Source: Anaeromicrobium sediminis (lineage in GTDB: Bacteria; Bacillota; Clostridia; Peptostreptococcales; Thermotaleaceae). Taken from it: a stretch of 58,837 nucleotides of DNA. The DNA lies in assembly GCF_002270055.1 (NCBI RefSeq), contig NZ_NIBG01000014.1, forward strand, positions 46,346-105,182, written 5' to 3'. How positions within the stretch are numbered: the stretch's first letter is position 1; every line of letters begins with the position of its first letter. The translations under genes and the position numbers were made by a program. The notes below the pieces were generated by a model that saw only the letters and a program-made list of their open reading frames with translations, made no database searches and had not been told where the DNA came from. Shown piece after piece: positions 35,877-44,539 of this stretch.

Positions 35877-37433
35877 TTATTCTTCAATATAAGCATTATA
35901 TAGGATATGATATCCCATAGGACTAGGCTTAAATCCTTTAATATTCTTTCTTGTTCCAACAACTTCTTCTCCATTTTGTAAGAATACCCACGGAGCCTTT
36001 TCTACTATTTTTTCTTGAATTGTATAATAAAGTTCCTGTCTTTCTGCAGAATCTTCTAAGATTCTTCCATCTTCTAACATCTTATCAATTTCTTCATCTC
36101 CAAAGTATGAGAAGTTATTACTACCCTTCATTGAAGAGTGGAATAATGGATAAAGTCCCATATCTGGGTCTGGAGCTGACATGGTCCATCCAACTATGTA
36201 TAAGCTTTGTCTAGAATTCTTAAGACCTTCTAGATAAGCACTCCACTCAAGAACTTGTATCTTTAAATCTATACCGATTTCTTTTAATTGACTTTGCATA
36301 ATAGTAGCCATGTCAATTCTTTCTTTTCTATCATTTGTCCAAACTTCTGTAGAGAATCCCTCTGGATATCCAGCTTCCTCTAATAACTTCTTAGCTTCTT
36401 CAATATTCCTCTCTGGTATATGTAAATCTTTATTAAAATACTTAGCTCCAGGTCCTATAGGTCCCATGGCAGGTTTTCCTACTCCCCTAAATACAGATTC
36501 AACCATAGGCTTAGTACTTAAAGCTAATCCTATAGCCTTACGAACTTTAACATCATTAAATGGTTCCTTTTCACAGTTAAATCCTAAGTATTGAGTAGAT
36601 AGATTTACTTTTCTAAGTAATTCTAAGTCAGGATTTTCGTCCACTCTAGGAACATCCGTAGGAACTATATTATAAGCTATGTCTACTCCACCACTTTCAA
36701 GTTCTATAGTTCTACTTGTAGCCTCTGGAATAGCCCTTAGTACAATTTCTTTAAACTTAGGCTTTATATTTCTGTGCTCATCGAATCTTTCTAAGACAAT
36801 ATTGTCCCCTTTAACCCAGCTTTTAAACTTGTATGGACCAGTTCCAACTGGGTTCATTCCATAATCATCTCCAGCTTCTGTTACAGCCTTTTCATTTAAC
36901 ATAACTCCTCCCCCTATATGAGTTATGTATGTTAAGAATACAGAAAAAGGTCTCTTCAGTCCCACTACAATAGTGTAGTCATCTTCAATTTTAATTTGAT
37001 CTGGATCTATTTCTCCCACAACGTGCTTAACAGCACTACCTTCCTTATTAAGGGCTCTTAATAAACTAAACTTCACATCACTAGCTTTAAATTCTTCCCC
37101 ATTATGGAATTTAACACCTTTTTTTAAATAAAACTTATAAGTTTTATCATCAAGCTTTTCCCACTTTTCAGCCAGTTGACCTACTAACTCATTGTTATCA
37201 TCTAATGTAAGTAGATTTTCATAAATTTGAGCCATAACACTAGATGATGCAATATCATTTGTAGTATGCGGATCTAGAGTTTTGGCATCATAGGATGTTG
37301 CCACTACTAAAGTATCTTTAACTGTACCTTCATCAGTAGCTGCTTGTTCACCACTTTGGCCACAACCAGCTAAACTTCCAATTAAAAGTGCCAGTATGCA
37401 CAAGATACTTAAAATTCTTCTCTTATTCACCAT
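35877..37433 (-). CDS. Peptide ABC transporter substrate-binding lipoprotein, DppA type
   Basis: Family 5 solute-binding lipoprotein (518 aa), first gene of the operon. Signal peptide with lipobox SLAGC (Cys 24); mature part contains TLDPHTTNDIASSSVMAQIYENLL and LKKGVKFHNGEEFKASDVKFSL, the classical family 5 signature region. It is clearly distinct from the two OppA proteins, so the two systems are not recent duplicates. A peptide, dipeptide or possibly another ligand such as nickel is bound; the ligand cannot be assigned. Confidence 0.9.
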   Translation of the reverse strand: MVNKRRILSILCILALLIGSLAGCGQSGEQAATDEGTVKDTLVVATSYDAKTLDPHTTNDIASSSVMAQIYENLLTLDDNNELVGQLAEKWEKLDDKTYKFYLKKGVKFHNGEEFKASDVKFSLLRALNKEGSAVKHVVGEIDPDQIKIEDDYTIVVGLKRPFSVFLTYITHIGGGVMLNEKAVTEAGDDYGMNPVGTGPYKFKSWVKGDNIVLERFDEHRNIKPKFKEIVLRAIPEATSRTIELESGGVDIAYNIVPTDVPRVDENPDLELLRKVNLSTQYLGFNCEKEPFNDVKVRKAIGLALSTKPMVESVFRGVGKPAMGPIGPGAKYFNKDLHIPERNIEEAKKLLEEAGYPEGFSTEVWTNDRKERIDMATIMQSQLKEIGIDLKIQVLEWSAYLEGLKNSRQSLYIVGWTMSAPDPDMGLYPLFHSSMKGSNNFSYFGDEEIDKMLEDGRILEDSAERQELYYTIQEKIVEKAPWVFLQNGEEVVGTRKNIKGFKPSPMGYHILYNAYIEE

Positions 37434-37447
37434 ATCCCCTCCGTTTT

Positions 37448-37462
37448 ATTATTCTGAAAATT
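37448..37462 (-). promoter_or_regulatory. CodY-like box upstream of the second peptide transporter
   Basis: ATTATTCTGAAAATT matches the CodY consensus AATTTTCWGAAAATT at 13 of 15 positions and lies 15 nt before the start codon. An adjacent GTAAATTTTC forms a second partial site. The nearby AT-rich sequence (TATATATTATAC near 37485-37496 on the minus strand) could be the -10. Confidence 0.5.
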
Positions 37463-37625
37463 GTAAATTTTCATCTTGTTACATTTCTGTATAATATATA
37501 TTTTTCCTTTTTTTTTCGTATGACAAATTTTTTGAAAAAGATAAACTTATCCCACACCAATTTATAAGACTTGTCATATTATATTATTGAGAACAAAGCT
37601 AAACTTATTTAAGGGGGAAATTTTA

Positions 37626-38009
37626 ATGGATAAACATCGTGGCCATTTAGATAGAAAAGATTGTATGAAGAGCATGGATTGTATGCACTCCATGAAGAGC
37701 ATGGATTCTATGCATTCTATGAAGAGTATGGATTGTATGCACTCTATGCATTCCATGCATGCTATGCATTGTATGAACTCTATGCATTCCATGCATGCTA
37801 TGCACTGTATGAATTCTATGCATTCCATGCACTCTATGCATGCAATGAAGCCTATGCATTCTATGCATGCCATGAAACCTATGGATTCTATGCACTGTAT
37901 GAACTCTATGCATTCTATGCACGCTATGAATTGTATGCATTCCATGCAGCCTATGCACTCTATGCATTCCATGCAGGCTATGTGTTGTATGACTCCTATG
38001 AAAAAATAA
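37626..38009 (+). CDS. Met/His/Cys triplet-repeat protein (x-Met-x repeated 38 times)
   Basis: A 127-residue polypeptide: a short leader-like start (MDKHRGHLDRKD), then 38 consecutive triplets each with Met in the middle (CMK, SMD, CMH, SMH, AMH, CMN, PMH...) and a final Lys. Of the third positions, 20 are His; nine Cys occur in the repeat. ATG 37626 has AAGGGGG 8 nt upstream, and a terminator follows. No signal peptide is seen, so it is probably cytosolic. The periodic thioether, imidazole and thiol groups suggest binding of soft metals such as Cu(I), Ni or Hg, or a substrate for modification. It is convergent with a YcaO-family gene. The family is not known to me. Reverse frames are also open only because ATGCAT is self-complementary. 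Confidence 0.85.
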   Translation: MDKHRGHLDRKDCMKSMDCMHSMKSMDSMHSMKSMDCMHSMHSMHAMHCMNSMHSMHAMHCMNSMHSMHSMHAMKPMHSMHAMKPMDSMHCMNSMHSMHAMNCMHSMQPMHSMHSMQAMCCMTPMKK

Positions 38010-38027
38010 TTAGGTCACATTTAAATG

Positions 38028-38067
38028 AAAAAGCTCCTAGTGGCCTTAAGGCAACTATGAGCTTTTT
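38028..38067. terminator. Bidirectional terminator between the triplet-repeat gene and ycaO
   Basis: AAAAAGCTC ... GAGCTTTTT arms with an inner GCCTTAAGGC palindrome; A-run on one side and T-run on the other, between convergent genes ending at 38009 and 38073. Confidence 0.85.
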
Positions 38068-38072
38068 CTATA

Positions 38073-39902
38073 TTAAGCCATATTCAACGTTTCTTTTAAC
38101 TTGTTTTGATTTATGGGGTTTTCCACATACTTATCTTTTAATCTCTTATATACCTTTTCCATTTCCTCATACAAGCAATGTTCTCTTAGGTCACATTCTT
38201 TACAATTCCAACATTCCATCTGCCCATAGCGGCTAAGAATTTTCTCTGGATTTCCAAAATCACCTATTACTCCATAAATAATAGATACTGGATAAAAGGT
38301 ACTTAAACGCTTTATGGTATCTTCTTCATCTAAACCATCTATCTTTGTTCCAACATAATCTCTAGCGCATTTATAATAGGTCTTTTCCATTTTGTTATAT
38401 AGATTTTGTTCCATATTATTAATATATTTACTCATGGCTTCATGCGCTTTTACATAATCACCATCCTTATAATATAGGGCAGCAATAAATAAATCAATTT
38501 TCACATAATACCAAGGAAATATGTTTTTCACAGGAAGATTTAATAATTGAGTAATAGACGCTTCACTATTATAATTTGAATTATGGAAAAAATCCATCAT
38601 TTCTTTCATTTCTTCCTTGGATATATTTTCTAAATTTCTTATATATCTTTTGATTTTATTATAATTACCATAGTCATCTATTGCCTTAATGTTATCCAAC
38701 TCATAAATTTCACTGAATCTTGGCACAATAATGTGGAAACTTGGAAAACCTAAAAAGGATACATCTCTTATAAATACATTATATCCTTTCTTTTTTAGTA
38801 AATTCACTAAATATCTTAACATTTCCTTATTGCTTGATGGCCTATGGTCTTCAAATTCCTTAAAATCATAACTAAAGTTTGGATTAAATATTTCAGCAGG
38901 ATAGAAACCGGACCCATCTACAAATATACCTATAATATTGTCTTCTTCATCTTCAATTTCTGTCTTATATGTGTACTCTGTTACCCCTCTCATACTTCTA
39001 ATATCTTGCCCTTGTAAAAGTTCAGTTAAGGTTCGCTCTAAGGCTATTTCAAAGATTGGATGGGCACCAAATTTAATAAAATAGGTTTGATCATCCTTAT
39101 TAATATAAATTACTCCTACTACTGGATATCCTTCCCCTAATGAGCAATCTTTTACGATTACTTCATAATTTCCACTAGATTCTATTTGAGATATCATATT
39201 CTTTATTTTAGGAAACTTTTCTAAATAACTTACTGGAATGGTTGGAGGTGTTATTCTATTTTTTATGATTTCCTTATTCACATATCTTTCAAATACTTCA
39301 GATAACCCCTGTACCAAAGCTTCTTCCACTGTATTTCCTCCACACATACCATTAGACATATACATCTTTGAGATCATTTTAATTGGAATATGTGATATCT
39401 TATTATTGATTATATTTAAGTAGGGTAAACCTATAAAATCAGAAGGTGTATCCTCATATGAAATGAGTTTCCACTTTTCTAATAGTTCCTTTTTGTCTAT
39501 TGTTCCATTTATTTTAGCCATTTGCTCCTTTATCCAATCTTCCTTACTGTTCATAAACGCATCTAGACTTAAGTTCTTTTCATCTGGAGCATAGTAAAAA
39601 CCTTTGTATTCTAATGATTTTTTACTAAGGTCTTTGTTGAGTCTAAAAAAAGACTGATTTTGTAATCTTTCCATAAGTTCTCCATAGGCACTTGCTAATG
39701 CATAGTGTTGTGTAGTTCCTTTTCCATTTGTACGCAAATCTGTATTTGCAATATTTAGATTTATAGAATAAAAACCATCAGCAGAATTTTGCCATCCTGT
39801 TTCCACTGTTAAGAGTCCTAATTCCGTAAGGATATTCCTAATTCTGTTAATAGTATCTATAGGTAACTCATCCTTATATTTTCTCGTACTAAATAAATCC
39901 AT
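38073..39902 (-). CDS. ycaO: E. coli-type YcaO-domain protein with C-terminal four-Cys motif
   Basis: A 609-residue YcaO-fold protein. YcaO enzymes use ATP to activate backbone amides (azoline or thioamide formation in RiPPs). It matches E. coli YcaO in layout and motifs: TNGKGTTQHYALASAYGELMER and SNGMCGGNTVEEALVQGLSEVFER hold the ATP/Mg-binding Glu residues. The C-terminal helical region follows, where an extra motif C-x2-C-x2-C-x5-C (CWNCKECDLREHC, residues about 564-576) is added and could bind a Zn or Fe-S site. ATG 39902 has GGGAGG upstream. Its real substrate is unknown; E. coli YcaO itself is linked to ribosomal protein S12 methylthiolation. The adjacent repeat protein is a candidate substrate. 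Confidence 0.85.
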   Translation of the reverse strand: MDLFSTRKYKDELPIDTINRIRNILTELGLLTVETGWQNSADGFYSINLNIANTDLRTNGKGTTQHYALASAYGELMERLQNQSFFRLNKDLSKKSLEYKGFYYAPDEKNLSLDAFMNSKEDWIKEQMAKINGTIDKKELLEKWKLISYEDTPSDFIGLPYLNIINNKISHIPIKMISKMYMSNGMCGGNTVEEALVQGLSEVFERYVNKEIIKNRITPPTIPVSYLEKFPKIKNMISQIESSGNYEVIVKDCSLGEGYPVVGVIYINKDDQTYFIKFGAHPIFEIALERTLTELLQGQDIRSMRGVTEYTYKTEIEDEEDNIIGIFVDGSGFYPAEIFNPNFSYDFKEFEDHRPSSNKEMLRYLVNLLKKKGYNVFIRDVSFLGFPSFHIIVPRFSEIYELDNIKAIDDYGNYNKIKRYIRNLENISKEEMKEMMDFFHNSNYNSEASITQLLNLPVKNIFPWYYVKIDLFIAALYYKDGDYVKAHEAMSKYINNMEQNLYNKMEKTYYKCARDYVGTKIDGLDEEDTIKRLSTFYPVSIIYGVIGDFGNPEKILSRYGQMECWNCKECDLREHCLYEEMEKVYKRLKDKYVENPINQNKLKETLNMA

Positions 39903-39967
39903 TGGAGATCCTCCCATATGAAATATTATCTCATCCCTTATAAACTACTAAAATAATAGAATTTTTA

Positions 39968-40300
39968 CTATTTTAGTTCAGAATCTAATTGATTATTTAT
40001 TTCCTTATATAATTTAGACATCATATTATTAAAATTTTTTCCTGCCCTTATGAATCTGTTTACCTGAGGATTTCTAGAAAAACTTTTGAACTCTTGGTCT
40101 AACTGTGCCGCAAGACGTTCCGATTCCCTTTTAGATCTATTTCCAGAAAATATCTCCATTTGCTTCCTTTGAAATCTTTCTATTTCTTCCTTTAAATCCT
40201 TATATTTTTCTATATCAGCTTTGGCTCTTTTCAATTCAGCAAATTCTTTAGTACTTTTAATGTCACGCACTAAGGCTCTAGCTGTTTGTTGTACACTCAT
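39968..40300 (-). CDS. YlbF/YmcA-family (Com_YlbF) protein
   Basis: A 110-aa helical cytosolic protein with the Com_YlbF pattern: an N-terminal MSVQQTARALVRDIKSTKEFAELKRAKADIEKY and a coiled-coil-like continuation ending NNMMSKLYKEINNQLDSEL. In B. subtilis the relatives YlbF, YmcA and YaaT form an Fe-S complex for RNase Y-dependent mRNA maturation. It starts at ATG 40300 with GAGGTG upstream (a GTG at 40309 is also in frame). It lies 65 nt before ycaO, in the same direction. Confidence 0.82.
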   Translation of the reverse strand: MSVQQTARALVRDIKSTKEFAELKRAKADIEKYKDLKEEIERFQRKQMEIFSGNRSKRESERLAAQLDQEFKSFSRNPQVNRFIRAGKNFNNMMSKLYKEINNQLDSELK

Positions 40301-40395
40301 TCCTTTCACCTCTTTTTAAATATATTTTACATAAAAGCGTTCCTATTATTATATTCTCTCAGAATTCTATATGTTACTTTTTTAGGTATGTATGT

Positions 40396-40614
40396 ACTAC
40401 TTCTATACTCAATAAACTATAGCTACTTACAAGAGAATATGAATGAAAAATTTTTACGAGGTGGAACATCAGAACATCTCCTGTTGCAAACAATTGCGAA
40501 CCTTCTATCGTTAGTATAATATTCACACTCAATATTCTGATAGTGACTTACCTTATAAACGTTTTCATTTATATGACCGAAGTAAGTTCACACATCCTTA
40601 GCTTGAATAATATG
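40396..40614 (-). repeat. 220-nt dispersed structured element, copy B
   Basis: It shares with copy A the blocks TCTGATAGTGACTTACC and TATGACCGAAGTAAGTTCAC and the ACTCAATAAAC end. It lies in a 360-nt gap between the ROK-regulator terminator and the YlbF-family start. In this copy GAGGTGGAACATCAGA can pair with TCTGAT...ACCTT, and GTGACTTAC with GTAAGTTCAC. It encodes no sensible protein. Confidence 0.65.
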
Positions 40615-40633
40615 TCTATGGCTTTCTACATAT

Positions 40634-40662
40634 AAAAAAAGATGTGAATTAATCACACCTTT
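40634..40662 (-). terminator. Terminator after the ROK regulator gene
   Basis: Stem AAAGGTGTGA / TCACATCTTT with T-run on the minus strand; it overlaps the stop codon at 40661. Confidence 0.85.
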
Positions 40663-41869
40663 AATTAATAGAAAATAGATCTCTTATTATTAGAGCTGCT
40701 GCTCCTATAATTCCTCCATTTTCCTTTAAATCAGTTTCCCCTATATATAATCTTTTACAATTTAATATACTTTTTTCCTCTACTACCCTTTTAATTTCAT
40801 CATATATAAATTCCTTAGCATTAGAAACTCCACCTGCTAACAATACCTTCTCAGGATTTAGTATGTTAATTAGTATGGATATGGCTAGCCCCAGATAATA
40901 ACCAGTATCTTTCATTATAGATATACATATCTCATCACCTAGGAGACCTTCTTCATATATATCTTTTGAAGTTACTTTTTCTAAATTTCCTTTAAATTTA
41001 TCTCTTAGAGTAGATGTTTCTCCACCTTTTATTTTTTCTAGAAACCTATCTTTTATGGCAGAACCTGAAGCTAAAGCTTCTAGACATCCAACTCTACCAC
41101 ATTTACACCTTATGTTTTCTTCTGTTATATGTATATGGCCAATTTCCCCTGCTGCAAATTGTTTCCCTTCATATAGTTCTCCATTTACGTAGATTCCTGC
41201 TCCTATTCCCATGCCCACATTTAAAAGTATGAAATCTTCACATTCTGTTGCTTTCCCAAACCACTTTTCCCCTAAAGCCATAACCCTAACATCATTTTGT
41301 ATCTTTATGACTTTTTCAAATTCTTTTTCAAAATAGTCTTTCACATTTATATCATAATAATTAAATGCTGGCGCATAGGATAATATACCTTCTTTAGAAT
41401 TTACTACACCGTGAAGACCCATTCCAATGCCCAACACTTTTTCATATGCTATATTTTCATTATTAATTACTTTTTTTATTGCCTTCTTTATGGTATTTAC
41501 CTTATCCTTAAAATCTCCATTTTTACTGAAATATAAAGTTTCTTTTACCATTAAATCTCCATCTATATTTACTATGCCTGCACTAACCTTTTCAATTCCC
41601 ATATCTACTCCTATGGCATATACATTTTCCTTATTTAGTTCTAGTAAAATAGGCTTTCTTCCACCACTAGACTCTCCACTTCCTATCTCTCTAACTATGC
41701 CCTCTTCTATTAACGTCATAGTAATACTAGATATGGTGGCTGGATTTAAACTAGATTTTTTAGCTAGATGAGACCTTGATATGGGACCTTCTTGTCTCAT
41801 TAAGTTTAGGACAACTAGCCTATTAATTCTCTTCATTAATTTCTTATCAGCTCTATCTATATTTCTCAA
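40661..41869 (-). CDS. ROK-family transcriptional regulator (NagC/XylR type), probable galactose-operon repressor
   Basis: 402 aa: N-terminal winged helix (about 12-70; SRSHLAKKSSLNPATISSITMTL), then a ROK fold with GVDMGIEKVSAGIV, GEIGHIHI and the zinc-binding CKCGRVGCLEALASG. The start is a TTG at 41869 with AGGAC upstream. It is the last gene of the galKETM group, and a 31-bp palindrome at the galK promoter is its likely operator. Galactose or a pathway intermediate is the expected ligand, inferred from context. Confidence 0.87.
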   Translation of the reverse strand: MRNIDRADKKLMKRINRLVVLNLMRQEGPISRSHLAKKSSLNPATISSITMTLIEEGIVREIGSGESSGGRKPILLELNKENVYAIGVDMGIEKVSAGIVNIDGDLMVKETLYFSKNGDFKDKVNTIKKAIKKVINNENIAYEKVLGIGMGLHGVVNSKEGILSYAPAFNYYDINVKDYFEKEFEKVIKIQNDVRVMALGEKWFGKATECEDFILLNVGMGIGAGIYVNGELYEGKQFAAGEIGHIHITEENIRCKCGRVGCLEALASGSAIKDRFLEKIKGGETSTLRDKFKGNLEKVTSKDIYEEGLLGDEICISIMKDTGYYLGLAISILINILNPEKVLLAGGVSNAKEFIYDEIKRVVEEKSILNCKRLYIGETDLKENGGIIGAAALIIRDLFSIN

Positions 41870-41954
41870 CTAAAGTCCTCGCTCCCTTGATTGTCAGTTG
41901 TTTATCCTTTGTGATTTTTAGTTTTTTAATTTATAAATAAGGATTAATACTTCC

Positions 41955-43004
41955 CTACATTTTTGAAAATTTATACATAGTATATGCCCTATATTTATTT
42001 TCTGGAGTATAAAGGGTTGTTGGAAAATTAGGTTGGTTTATATGATCTGGATAGTCCTGTGTCTCTATACATAGGCCTAAATGTTTTCTACCTACTATTC
42101 CTTCCTTCAATGTTATGGTATCATCAATAAAATTTCCCGTATACAAAACAGCCACTGGCTGATCCGTATATACTTCTAATCTTCTACCACTTTTTTCATC
42201 TTCAAGTAGAGCTTTATAACCTTCAGCCCTATTAAATACAAAGGGATGGTCATATCCTCCACAAATTTTTAAATCCCTAATATTATCATGAATATGACTT
42301 CCCACCCTTTTACCTTCTTTGAAGTCAAAGGCTGTATTATTAACATCCATTAGCTCTCCAGTTGGAAGGATTTCTTCATTTACTCTTACATATTTATCAG
42401 CCTTTATAGTTAGCTTTTGATTTAATATATCTTCTTTTAAATTTCCAGATAAATTAAAATATGAATGATTAGTTAAATTTATAATGGTTTTTCTGTCAGT
42501 GATTGCTTCATAATTTACGTTAAGGGTATTTTCCTCATCTATGGTATATATCACCTTTACTTTTAAGTTACCTGGATATCCTTCTTCTAAATGCTTACTT
42601 TCATAATATAAAATTAAGCTTATATAATCTTTCTCTACAATTTCTTCCACTTGCCATAGGACTTTGTCAAAGGCCTTGCTACCTCCATGTAAATTGTTGC
42701 TCCCATTATTTTTTACGAGTTTATACTGTTCCTCATCTATAGTAAACTTTCCACCTGATATTCTTCCTGCCGTTCTTCCTACTATACAACCAAAGTAGGG
42801 TGATTTTTCCTCATAATCCTGTATATTATTAAAACCTAATACTACATTTTCATATTTATTATTTCTATCTGGTGCAAGAATTTCTGTGATTATTCCCCCA
42901 TAATTTAAAATATTTACTTTAAATCCATTCTTATTCTCTATAATATATTCATATACGTGTTCCCCATCTTTAGTTTTTCCAAAGTAATTTTTGCCTAATT
43001 GCAT
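41955..43004 (-). CDS. galM: Aldose 1-epimerase (galactose mutarotase)
   Basis: Interconverts beta- and alpha-galactose ahead of GalK (349 aa). Family motifs: NNGSNNLHGGSKAFDKVLW, the NLTNHSYFNLSG His region and a catalytic Glu in LCIETQDYPDHINQPNF. ATG 43004 is chosen, preceded by GAGGTGGATAAT; a GTG at 43013 is also in frame. It starts a few bases after galT ends and forms part of the Leloir operon. Confidence 0.92.
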   Translation of the reverse strand: MQLGKNYFGKTKDGEHVYEYIIENKNGFKVNILNYGGIITEILAPDRNNKYENVVLGFNNIQDYEEKSPYFGCIVGRTAGRISGGKFTIDEEQYKLVKNNGSNNLHGGSKAFDKVLWQVEEIVEKDYISLILYYESKHLEEGYPGNLKVKVIYTIDEENTLNVNYEAITDRKTIINLTNHSYFNLSGNLKEDILNQKLTIKADKYVRVNEEILPTGELMDVNNTAFDFKEGKRVGSHIHDNIRDLKICGGYDHPFVFNRAEGYKALLEDEKSGRRLEVYTDQPVAVLYTGNFIDDTITLKEGIVGRKHLGLCIETQDYPDHINQPNFPTTLYTPENKYRAYTMYKFSKM

Positions 43005-43017
43005 ATTATCCACCTCA

Positions 43018-44529
43018 CTAATTGTTTACAAAATCTATAAACTTTAAAAAGGCACTGTTTCCTATTTCATTGTCTTTAAAGACTCCCGCATGTTCTAAGG
43101 CCATACTAAACTTCTTTCCCACTTCATCCTTTAAAATATTATCAATATTTTCTATGGTAAAGTTATTATATTTACATTTTAATTCTTCATACCACTCCCT
43201 ATGTTTCTCCATATAATCAAAGTCACCTATATTCACCTTATTTAATAAAATATCCTTTAAAGTTTCTAATTCCACTTTCAATCTGGCTGGTAATACGGCA
43301 AGACCCATAACTTCTATAAGTCCTATATTTTCTTTCTTTATATGATGAACTTCATTATGGGGATGAAAAATTCCCAGTGGATATTTTTCACTGGTTCTAT
43401 TGTTCCTAAGGACTAAATCAAGTTCAAATAAACCATCTCTCATTCGACCTATTGGTGTTATGGTATTATGTTCTAAATCATCTGTATGAGAATGTATTCC
43501 TACAGAGCTATCTGAATATTGCTTCCATTTATTTAAAATTTTCTCTCCTAAAGTAACTAGTCTATTTTTGTTCTTAGATCTAATTCTAACAACGGACATA
43601 TACCAGCTTACAATTTCTCCACCCACATCTTCAAATCCCTTAAAGTTCACTTTGCCTTTCATGGGAGCTACTGCCATGGGAAAGTCATAACATCCCCCTT
43701 GAAAGTGGTCATGGGATAGTATGGATCCTCCTACTATGGGTAAGTCTGCATTTGAACCTACAAAATAGTGAGGAAATTTTTCTACAAAATCTAACAACCT
43801 ATTAAAAGTATCTTTGCAAATTTTCATCGGTTCATGTTCACCTTTAAATATTATGCTGTGCTCATTATAATATACGTAGGGTGAATATTGTAAAAACCAC
43901 TTTTCATCATTAATATGAATGGGAATTATTCTATGATTTTGCCTAGCTGGATGATTTAACCGACCCTTGTATCCTTCATTTTCCTTACATAAAAGACATT
44001 TTGGATACTTACTATTTTTCATGTTTTTAGCAGCTGCAATAGCCTTTGGGTCCTTTTCAGGCTTAGATAAATTTATTGTTATGTCTAACTTCCCATAGGG
44101 AGTTTCTGTCTTCCAAACTAAGTTCTTATTTATTCTATCCATTCTAATATAATTACAATCTTTGCTTAAACCATAAAAATAATCTGTAGCTTTCTTAGGA
44201 TCCTCTTCATACAATTCATTGAACTCTTTTATTATGTCTGATGGTCTTTTTACAAATGCCCCCATTATTTTACTGTCTAATAAATCCCTATATACACTAG
44301 TATTAGATTCTAATATCTTATTATCATAGGCCCAATTCAAAATATTATCTAATATTTCATTTAAATCTTCTTTTTTTTGTATAGGTTTTTCACACTGTTT
44401 ATACTCATCTAAATTTAGTATTTCTAGTATCCTATTTCTCGTATAAATTATGTCTTCTTCTTTTATTAGTTCTCTATTAATTCCATAATCTATTAGCTTA
44501 TCTATTTCATAAAAAATATTAATATCCAT
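43018..44529 (-). CDS. galT: UDP-glucose-hexose-1-phosphate uridylyltransferase (Firmicute GalT)
   Basis: Transfers UMP from UDP-glucose to galactose-1-phosphate (503 aa, the length of the Firmicute GalT-II class, longer than the E. coli enzyme). It has the conserved SHDHFQGGCYDFPMAVAP block with the His residues of the active site and a C-terminal HPHNEVHHIKKENIGLIEVMG. ATG 44529 was chosen for AGGAGTGTTAAT upstream; the ORF extends 21 codons further into galE. It sits between galE and galM in the operon. Confidence 0.94.
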   Translation of the reverse strand: MDINIFYEIDKLIDYGINRELIKEEDIIYTRNRILEILNLDEYKQCEKPIQKKEDLNEILDNILNWAYDNKILESNTSVYRDLLDSKIMGAFVKRPSDIIKEFNELYEEDPKKATDYFYGLSKDCNYIRMDRINKNLVWKTETPYGKLDITINLSKPEKDPKAIAAAKNMKNSKYPKCLLCKENEGYKGRLNHPARQNHRIIPIHINDEKWFLQYSPYVYYNEHSIIFKGEHEPMKICKDTFNRLLDFVEKFPHYFVGSNADLPIVGGSILSHDHFQGGCYDFPMAVAPMKGKVNFKGFEDVGGEIVSWYMSVVRIRSKNKNRLVTLGEKILNKWKQYSDSSVGIHSHTDDLEHNTITPIGRMRDGLFELDLVLRNNRTSEKYPLGIFHPHNEVHHIKKENIGLIEVMGLAVLPARLKVELETLKDILLNKVNIGDFDYMEKHREWYEELKCKYNNFTIENIDNILKDEVGKKFSMALEHAGVFKDNEIGNSAFLKFIDFVNN

Positions 44530-44539
44530 ATTAACACTC

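Noticed and set aside
37640-38000. Short tandem repeats resembling a CRISPR array or VNTR
   Set aside because: The period is 3 codons with a running frame and no unique spacers, so it is a protein repeat.
37574-38236. Long open frames in both strands over the triplet-repeat gene (for example a Cys/Ile-rich one on the minus strand)
   Set aside because: They exist because the repeat unit ATGCAT is self-complementary and lacks stops. Only the plus frame at 37626 has a strong ribosome site and a fitting terminator.
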